Part shown: one piece after another, positions 6,805-11,081 of the stretch
How positions within the stretch are numbered: the stretch's first letter is position 1
Layout: each line of letters begins with the position of its first letter
Source: Planctomycetota bacterium
GTDB taxonomy: Bacteria > Planctomycetota > PLA2 > JAEUHO01
NCBI GenBank assembly: GCA_029213105.1
Contig: JARGNS010000012.1
Location: 9,377 to 20,457 of the forward strand
Reading direction: 5' to 3'
Length of the DNA stretch: 11,081 bases
Notes under the pieces: model-generated
Databases searched by the model: none
Told to the model about the DNA's origin: nothing
What the model saw: only the letters and a program-made list of their open reading frames with translations
Position numbers and translations under genes: made by a program

Positions 6805-7637
6805 GCGACACCGCTTTCCAGCCCGCCCCCGTTGCGGACTTCGTCGTGGGCGATGGCACGGCGCCGTTCCTCATCGCCGGCCCCTGCGTGATCGAGGGCC
6901 GCGACATGGCGCTGCGGCACGCGGAGCGCCTGCGGGAGATCGCACGCGAGGCGGGCTTCCACTTCGCCTTCAAGTCCTCCTTCGACAAGGCCAATCGCAC
7001 GAGCATCGACTCGTTCCGCGGCCCCGGCCTGGACGACGGCCTCGCCATCCTCGCCGAGGTGAAGCGCGACCTGGGCTGCGCCGTGCTGACGGACTTCCAC
7101 ACCGAGGCGCAGGCCGCCGCGGTGGGGGAGGTCGTCGACGTGCTGCAGGTGCCGGCGTTCCTCTGCCGTCAGACAGACCTGTTGATCGCCGCGGCGAACA
7201 CCGGCAAGGCCGTCAACGTGAAGAAGGGGCAGTTCCTCACCCCGCACGACATGGCCTCGGTGGTGGGCAAGCTCGAGTCCGCCGGTTGCAAGAGCCTGAT
7301 GTTGACCGAGCGCGGCACGACCTTCGGCTACGGCAACCTGGTCGTGGACTTCCGCTCGTTCCCGATCATGCGTGACTTCGGCCATCCGGTGATCTTCGAC
7401 GGCACACACAGCGTGCAGCGTCCCGGGGGACTGGGCAACAAGACCGGCGGCGACCGCACGGAGGTGCCGGGGCTCGTCCGCGCCGCGGCGGCCGTCGGCG
7501 TGGATGGCTTCTTCCTCGAGGTCCACGAGAACCCCGACCAGGGCAAGAGCGATGCGGCGAACATGCTGCAGATCGACACCGTGGCGCCGCTGCTCGACAG
7601 CATCCGCCGCATCCGCGACGCCGCGCAGCTTCCGTAG
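6801..7637 (+). CDS. kdsA: 3-deoxy-8-phosphooctulonate (KDO-8-P) synthase, metal-dependent type
   Basis: A 278-residue TIM-barrel aldolase that condenses phosphoenolpyruvate with arabinose-5-phosphate to KDO-8-phosphate, the committed step toward the KDO of lipopolysaccharide. Family blocks are IAGPCVIEG (25-33), FKSSFDKANRTS (57-68), RGPGLDDGL (73-81), LTDFHTEAQA (96-105), FLCRQTDLL (120-128), VNVKKGQFLTP (138-148), FDGTHSVQRPGG (199-210) and FLEVHENPDQGKSDAANML (238-256). Cys29, His203, Glu240 and Asp251 match the four metal ligands of the Aquifex enzyme. E. coli KdsA has Asn in place of the Cys and needs no metal, so this is the metal-dependent class. The GTG start overlaps the lysA stop. 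Its presence implies that the organism makes a KDO-containing outer-membrane glycolipid. Confidence 0.97.
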   Translation: MSDTAFQPAPVADFVVGDGTAPFLIAGPCVIEGRDMALRHAERLREIAREAGFHFAFKSSFDKANRTSIDSFRGPGLDDGLAILAEVKRDLGCAVLTDFHTEAQAAAVGEVVDVLQVPAFLCRQTDLLIAAANTGKAVNVKKGQFLTPHDMASVVGKLESAGCKSLMLTERGTTFGYGNLVVDFRSFPIMRDFGHPVIFDGTHSVQRPGGLGNKTGGDRTEVPGLVRAAAAVGVDGFFLEVHENPDQGKSDAANMLQIDTVAPLLDSIRRIRDAAQLP

Positions 7638-7717
7638 CTCGCGCGCGCACTTGGTGGGAGCGTACGCAAGGTGGTCGCGGGCGCACACACGGTCGGTGCG
7701 GCGCACTTCCCTGCAGC

Positions 7718-7779
7718 GCCCCTACGAAGCCATCGCCCCGTGGGCGTGTTTCGAGGTCCCGTGGCTTCCTTGTAGGGGC
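7718..7779. repeat. Imperfect 15-bp inverted repeat between kdsA and the lipid kinase
   Basis: GCCCCTAC (7718-7725) pairs with GTAGGGGC (7772-7779), and GAAGCCA (7726-7732) with TGGCTTC (7762-7768). A three-base bulge lies on the right arm. The loop contains its own hairpin, CGCCC/GGGCG (7734-7746). It lies between converging genes, so it may act as a two-way terminator although no T tract follows. It may also be one unit of a dispersed intergenic palindrome. Confidence 0.5.
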
Positions 7780-7814
7780 GGTCCAGCCGGCGCTGCGCCG
7801 GCGTGTGTCCGCCC
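7772..7814. repeat. Nested palindrome of the GTAGGGGCGG...CCGCCC type
   Basis: GGGCGG (7776-7781) pairs with CCGCCC (7809-7814). They enclose GCCGGCG/CGCCGGC (7786-7802, loop CTG). GTAGGGGCGG followed by GTGTCCGCCC resembles an interspersed intergenic palindrome that I recall from various bacterial genomes. Copy number here cannot be judged from one window. Confidence 0.4.
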
Positions 7815-7825
7815 GCGGCCCGCGC

Positions 7826-8728
7826 CTACGCCGGTGCGCGCAGCAACGTCAGGCCGCCGGGGATGAGCTCGACCCGCAGGTCGGTCGTGCCGGCGGGATC
7901 GCCGTCGGCTTGCACCAGCGCCGTGGACGAGGACGCGAAGCGCACCTGCTGCGCCGCCACGATGCGCACGTCGTGGTTCTTGCGGACGCGCCGAAGCAAG
8001 GCGCTGAAGAGGATGCCGAACAACGAGCGGTGCGTGCGCGAGCGGATCAGCATCACGTCCATCGATCCGGAGTCGAGCGCCGCGGTGGGGGAGAGCGCGA
8101 AGACGCCGCCGTAGTTGCGGGCGTTCTGCACGATGCAGGCGCCAGCCGCATACGTCACGTGGTCGTCGACCGTCACGCGCAGCACCGGGAACCGGAACGT
8201 GGACAGGGTCTCGATGATCGGGCCGACCCAGCGCAGGTAGCCACCGGGGCCGCCGGCGCGCACGCGGGATACGGCGTGGACCACGTCGGCGTCCAGGCCG
8301 ATGCCCGTGTTGGCGATGGCATGCTCGACCGTGCCATCCGAGCGGGTCAGGCGCATCACATCGACCGACCAGGGCTCGCCGGCGAGCAGGCTCGCGGCGA
8401 TCGTGGGCGCCTGCCGGTCGAGCGGCATGCGCAGTTCGCGCCCGACCACGTTGGCCGTGCCCATCGGCACGATGCCCACCGGCCACGGCGGGGTCTCGGC
8501 CCGGGCGTTGACGACTTCCCTCAACGTGCCATCGCCGCCGATCACGATCAGGCGGTCGCAGGCGTCCGGGGCGAGGTCACGCACATGCGCCGCACCATCG
8601 CCGGCAGCCTGCGTCACGTAGCTCGTGGCCTCGGCGCCGGCGGCCTGCAGGGCCGCCACGACGGCCTCTCCGAGGGGTGCCGCATGGCCGCGCCCGGCCG
8701 CCGGGTTGATGACGAAGTGGAAGTGCAT
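7826..8728 (-). CDS. Diacylglycerol/sphingosine kinase (DAGK/LCB5) family protein
   Basis: A 300-residue lipid-kinase-family protein of the DgkB/YegS type, expected to phosphorylate a lipid alcohol such as diacylglycerol at the inner face of the cytoplasmic membrane with ATP. The N-terminus FVINPAAGRG (5-14) is the family's opening strand and loop. The nucleotide-binding and catalytic motif GGDGTLREVVNA is at 64-75. PMGTANVVGREL (88-99) is the conserved G-T-x-N block. NTGIGLDADVV (140-150), NARNYGGVFALSP (202-214) and a C-terminal QADGDPAG...LIPGGLTLL (273-296) complete the beta-sandwich domain. No membrane span is seen. Length is normal. The ATG at 8728 gives the expected N-terminus, but only a poor ribosome binding site precedes it. 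The gene converges on kdsA and diverges from the PPC-domain gene. The lipid substrate cannot be read from sequence. Confidence 0.92.
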   Translation of the reverse strand: MHFHFVINPAAGRGHAAPLGEAVVAALQAAGAEATSYVTQAAGDGAAHVRDLAPDACDRLIVIGGDGTLREVVNARAETPPWPVGIVPMGTANVVGRELRMPLDRQAPTIAASLLAGEPWSVDVMRLTRSDGTVEHAIANTGIGLDADVVHAVSRVRAGGPGGYLRWVGPIIETLSTFRFPVLRVTVDDHVTYAAGACIVQNARNYGGVFALSPTAALDSGSMDVMLIRSRTHRSLFGILFSALLRRVRKNHDVRIVAAQQVRFASSSTALVQADGDPAGTTDLRVELIPGGLTLLRAPA

Positions 8729-8791
8729 CCGGTCCGGATCATGCCCGGGACGGCTCGCGCGTGCGAAAAAAGCGCCCTTGGCCAGCGGGGT

Positions 8792-8820
8792 TTGAACCCT
8801 TGGGGGCCCGCCCGTAGGCT
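8792..8820 (+). promoter_or_regulatory. Putative sigma-70-type promoter for the PPC-domain gene
   Basis: TTGAAC (8792-8797), a 17-base spacer and TAGGCT (8815-8820) would start transcription about 30 bases before the ATG at 8858. A GGGTT-TG-AACCC inverted repeat (8788-8799) covers the -35 box and could be an operator. Confidence 0.45.
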
Positions 8821-8857
8821 GCGCGCGCGCCCCCCGGAGGGTGGCTTGGGAGACGAC

Positions 8858-9349
8858 ATGCGGTATCACCCCCTCGGAGACGGGCGCTACGTCATGCGCT
8901 TGGATCCGGGCGACGAGGTCATCGCGTCGCTCCGGCAGTTCGCGAGCGAAGAGAAGGTCACGTCCGGCTACATCACCGGGATCGGCTCGACCAGCTCCGC
9001 CGTCCTGGGCTGGCTCGACCCCGAGAGCGGCGAGTACCAGAAGCGCAAGTTCGACGAGCCCATGGAGGTCGGCAACCTGACCGGCACCATCTCCGTGGCT
9101 GCCGACGACGGCCGGGCCTTCGTGCATCTTCACGGCGTCCTCGCGCCGCGCGAGTTGCTTGCCTACAGCGGGCACATCCACGAGGCCCGCACCGGCGCCG
9201 TGATGGAGCTCTTCATCTTCAGCTTCGACGTGAAGCTCGAGCGTCACGCGCTGCCCGAGAAGTCGTTCCCCTGGATCGTCCTTCCGGGCGAGCCCCTGGA
9301 GGGGGACAAGCCCGCGGACGACTCCGGCGACGAGGCGGCCGGGGACTAG
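8858..9349 (+). CDS. PPC/DUF296-domain protein
   Basis: A 163-residue protein made almost entirely of one PPC (plants and prokaryotes conserved, DUF296) domain, residues about 8-140. This small trimeric fold is also found in plant AT-hook proteins. Hallmarks are YVMRLDPGDEVIASLRQFA (11-29), SGYITGIGSTSSAVLGWLD (36-54) and LTGTIS (74-79). His90, His92, His106 and His108 in HLHGVLAPRELLAYSGHIHE are the likely metal-binding histidine set of bacterial members. An acidic tail (147-163) ends the protein. Bacterial PPC proteins have no settled function; DNA-binding or metal-linked roles have been suggested. There is no AT-hook here. GGGAG five bases before the ATG is an acceptable ribosome binding site. 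The PGM-like gene follows after 21 bases, so the two are probably one transcript. Confidence 0.88.
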   Translation: MRYHPLGDGRYVMRLDPGDEVIASLRQFASEEKVTSGYITGIGSTSSAVLGWLDPESGEYQKRKFDEPMEVGNLTGTISVAADDGRAFVHLHGVLAPRELLAYSGHIHEARTGAVMELFIFSFDVKLERHALPEKSFPWIVLPGEPLEGDKPADDSGDEAAGD

Positions 9350-9370
9350 CTCCGAGCCCGGGGGCCCGCG

Positions 9371-10558
9371 ATGAAGACGCTCGTGGTGATCGCTGCTGGC
9401 GCGGCGGACCGGGCCCTCGATGAACTCGGTGGTCGCACGCCGCTGGAGGCGGCCGCCACACCGGTGCTCGATCGCATCGCACGCGAGGGGCGGATCGGCC
9501 GCATCGTGACCGCGCCCTCCGGCCGCGATCCGGAAGACGGCGCGTTCGCGCTCGCCCTCTTCGGCCTCGACCCCGTCAGCTACGGCGAAGCAGGCGCCAC
9601 CCTCGAGGCCGCCGCCCTCGGCGTCCCGGTCGAGCCGCGCGATCAGGTGCTGCGTCTCGCCCTCGTCGCCGCCGACGACAAGCAGATCTACGACGCGACG
9701 GCCGGTGGGCTCTCCCGGGACGAGGCCGCGCTGCTGCTCGAGAGCCTGGGCGAGGCCTTCAGCGCGGAAGACCTCTCCTTCCACGCCGGCCATGGGGCGC
9801 GCAACCTCGTCGTGTGGAAGGGCGCGCGCGAGCTGCGCGTCAAGACGACCGCTCCCTTCGACGCGGTCGGCGAGAAGCTCAAGCGCGTGCAACCCAAGGG
9901 CACGGGGGCCAGGAAGCTCCTCGAGGTGATGGAGGCGAGCCGCGAGGCCTTCGCCCGGCACGAGGTCAACGAGCTGCGCTGCGAGCTCGGCGAGAATCCG
10001 GCCACCCTGGCGTGGCCGTGGGGGCCCGGCGCCAGCGTCCCGCTGCCGGAGTTCACGACCCGCACGGGCCAGGACGCGCTCGTGGTCGGCGTGGATCCCT
10101 GCTTCCTGGGCGCCGCACGCCTGCAGGGCATCGAGACCGTCACGCCGGAAGGCGCCACCGGCCGGCCGGGCACGAACCTGCGCGCCAAGGCCGCCGCGGC
10201 CCTCCAGGCGCTCGAGACCCACGACCTCGTCTACCTGCACGTGGACGCGCTCGCCGCCGCGGCGCATGCGCGCGACTTCGTGGCCAAGGTCGCAACCATC
10301 GAGAAGCTCGATGGCTACGTCCTCGGGCCGATCGTCCGGGCCCTGGCAGGGGGGCTGGAGTCCCGGCTGGTGGTCGTGGGCGGGCCGGGCATCGCCACCG
10401 AGACGGGCTGTTGCCTGCGGCAGCCCGCCCCGTTCGCCATCGCCGGCGCCGGTGTACGCGCCCATCGCCGCGCCCGCTTCACCGAAGCCGCGGCGCGCGA
10501 CGCGGGCTTCCAGGTCGATCAACCCCACGAGCTGCTGCCCTACCTGCTCCAGCACTGA
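9371..10558 (+). CDS. apgM-type phosphoglycerate-mutase-like protein, active site degenerate
   Basis: A 395-residue protein of the alkaline-phosphatase superfamily, matching 2,3-bisphosphoglycerate-independent phosphoglycerate mutases of the archaeal type in length and block order. Retained scaffold: ADR..DELGGRTPLEAAATPVLDRIAREG (12-40), LFGLDPVSYGEAGATLEAAALGV (63-85), WPWGPG (215-220), EGATG (260-264), HDLVYLHVDA (284-293) and PAPFAIAG (352-359). By motif alignment the catalytic and metal positions are mostly gone. The Asp of DGMAD is Ala9, the catalytic Ser-Asp pair is Asp56-Gly57, the Asp of D-x3-H is Ala295 (His299 kept), the Asp-His pair is Gly338-Pro339 and the last His is Cys348. Mutase activity by the known mechanism therefore looks impossible. 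The frame is intact without stops, so it is not an obvious pseudogene. No clear ribosome binding site precedes the ATG, which fits coupling to the PPC gene upstream. Confidence 0.88.
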   Translation: MKTLVVIAAGAADRALDELGGRTPLEAAATPVLDRIAREGRIGRIVTAPSGRDPEDGAFALALFGLDPVSYGEAGATLEAAALGVPVEPRDQVLRLALVAADDKQIYDATAGGLSRDEAALLLESLGEAFSAEDLSFHAGHGARNLVVWKGARELRVKTTAPFDAVGEKLKRVQPKGTGARKLLEVMEASREAFARHEVNELRCELGENPATLAWPWGPGASVPLPEFTTRTGQDALVVGVDPCFLGAARLQGIETVTPEGATGRPGTNLRAKAAAALQALETHDLVYLHVDALAAAAHARDFVAKVATIEKLDGYVLGPIVRALAGGLESRLVVVGGPGIATETGCCLRQPAPFAIAGAGVRAHRRARFTEAAARDAGFQVDQPHELLPYLLQH

Positions 10559-10583
10559 CCCACCGGCGGCTCGCGAGTAGACT
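10555..10583 (+). promoter_or_regulatory. Putative sigma-70-type promoter for the FHA gene
   Basis: CTGACC (10555-10560), a 17-base spacer and TAGACT (10578-10583) would start transcription about 36 bases before the ATG at 10626. The -35 box overlaps the stop codon of the PGM-like gene. The layout is like that of the promoter proposed at 8792-8820. Confidence 0.4.
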
Positions 10584-10625
10584 CGGGCCCCCCCGCCCTC
10601 AGCCCCAGGAACGCGTACCGCTTCC

Positions 10626-11081
10626 ATGCCCGCCATTCGCATCCTCATCCAAGGCCAGTCCTTCGACGCCCCCCTGCCGGAAGCGCCCGTGCGCATCGGC
10701 AAGAGCGCCGACGCCGACCTCTGCATCCAGGGCGGCGGCGTGGGAGGCGAGCATTGCGTGCTGGAGCCCCTGGGCGGCGGCCGCACCAAGCTCAAGGATC
10801 TCGGCAGTGGCTACGAGACGCTGGTGAACGGCGTGGCCGTGAAGCAGATCTCGCTCAATGACGGCGACCTCATCGAGGTCGGCGAGGCGAAGATCACCTA
10901 CCTCGCCACCGCCGCCGGCGCACCCGAGCCGCAGCCCGAGGCGATCCCCGAGGCGCCGCGCAAGCCGACGGCCGCGCGCAAGCCGGCCAAGCCCGCGAAG
11001 CCGACGCCGGCGAAGCCCGCGGCGGCAGCACCCGCCAAGCCGAAGGCCGCGACGCCGCCCACGGGCGCCGCCTCCGAGACG
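10626..11081 (+). CDS. FHA-domain protein with Pro/Ala/Lys-rich tail, 3'-truncated
   Basis: The first 152 residues of a protein that continues beyond the window. Residues 3-93 form a forkhead-associated domain, normally a phosphothreonine-peptide reader in Ser/Thr-kinase signalling or secretion control: VRIGKSADADLCI (22-34), GEHCVLEPL (41-49), LKDLGSGYETLVNGV (56-70), LNDGDLIEVGEAKITYL (77-93). Scaffold residues His43, Gly60-Ser61 and Asn68-Gly69 are kept. The usual phosphate-contacting residues are changed: Arg after the first Gly is Lys26, the Ser of SRxH is Gly40, and the Asn of STNGT is Tyr63. After residue 98 comes a disordered Pro/Ala/Lys-rich stretch with repeated KPAKP-like units, which may be a linker to a further domain or membrane anchor outside the window. 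The ribosome binding site is weak (AGGA 15 bases upstream), so the start rests on the FHA N-terminus. Confidence 0.85.
   Translation, partial: MPAIRILIQGQSFDAPLPEAPVRIGKSADADLCIQGGGVGGEHCVLEPLGGGRTKLKDLGSGYETLVNGVAVKQISLNDGDLIEVGEAKITYLATAAGAPEPQPEAIPEAPRKPTAARKPAKPAKPTPAKPAAAAPAKPKAATPPTGAASET

Noticed and set aside
8772..8812. A tRNA T-arm-like GGGTTCAAACCCC on the minus strand, suggesting a tRNA or an integration-site fragment
   Set aside because: Only three pairs of the T stem form, and no matching acceptor, anticodon or D arm can be found around it. The palindrome is better read as part of the PPC promoter.
8729..10795. A very long minus-strand open frame continuing upstream of the lipid-kinase gene, opposite the PPC, PGM-like and FHA genes
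   Set aside because: Its translation beyond the kinase N-terminus shows no family blocks, while the plus strand there encodes three recognisable proteins. Long antisense open frames are common in GC-rich DNA.
10970..11081. Repeated AAGCCG/GCCAAGCC units as a DNA repeat or CRISPR-like array
   Set aside because: The units are irregular codons for a Pro/Ala/Lys-rich protein tail in frame with the FHA gene, without fixed spacing or spacers.

Overview
The window is a GC-rich bacterial chromosome segment carrying mostly housekeeping genes. The gene content suggests a Gram-negative-type bacterium with lipopolysaccharide, because a KDO-8-phosphate synthase is present. A large arylsulfatase next to a FliA/WhiG-type sigma factor and a one-subunit (alpha2) glycyl-tRNA synthetase would fit a member of the Planctomycetota or a related lineage. 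That taxonomic reading is an inference from gene style; no marker gene proves it.

Layout. Positions 1-1865 (+) hold the C-terminal part of an arylsulfatase whose 5' end lies outside the window. It converges on a minus-strand pair: glycyl-tRNA synthetase (3790-2456) followed, with an ATGA overlap, by a small exported, probably lipid-anchored protein of unknown function (2459-2013). A 500-base divergent spacer (3791-4290) separates this pair from a FliA/WhiG-family sigma factor (4291-5202, +). The spacer has several strong stem-loops, one followed by six T, and a short inverted repeat. Next, after a hairpin-rich gap, come diaminopimelate decarboxylase (lysA, 5443-6804) and a metal-dependent-type KDO-8-P synthase (kdsA, 6801-7637), joined by a GTGA overlap. 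kdsA converges on a minus-strand diacylglycerol/sphingosine-kinase-family gene (8728-7826); the gap between them holds nested inverted repeats that resemble a dispersed intergenic palindrome and could also end transcription from both sides. Diverging from the kinase is a PPC/DUF296-domain protein (8858-9349), then a phosphoglycerate-mutase-like protein of the archaeal apgM type (9371-10558), and finally the N-terminal part of an FHA-domain protein with a Pro/Ala/Lys-rich tail that runs off the window (10626-11081).

How the genes fit together. lysA, kdsA and the lipid-kinase homologue point to cell-envelope and amino-acid metabolism (lysine from diaminopimelate, KDO for lipid A core, lipid phosphorylation). 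The PPC, PGM-like and FHA genes lie in one direction at short spacing, but a plausible second promoter overlaps the end of the PGM-like gene.

Most notable observation: the PGM-like protein keeps the apgM scaffold, but by my motif alignment it has lost six of the seven metal-binding and catalytic positions, including the catalytic serine. It looks like a conserved pseudoenzyme or a protein turned to another job. The adjacent FHA domain also lacks the usual phosphothreonine-contacting Arg, Ser and Asn. No CRISPR array, insertion sequence, tRNA or rRNA was found.
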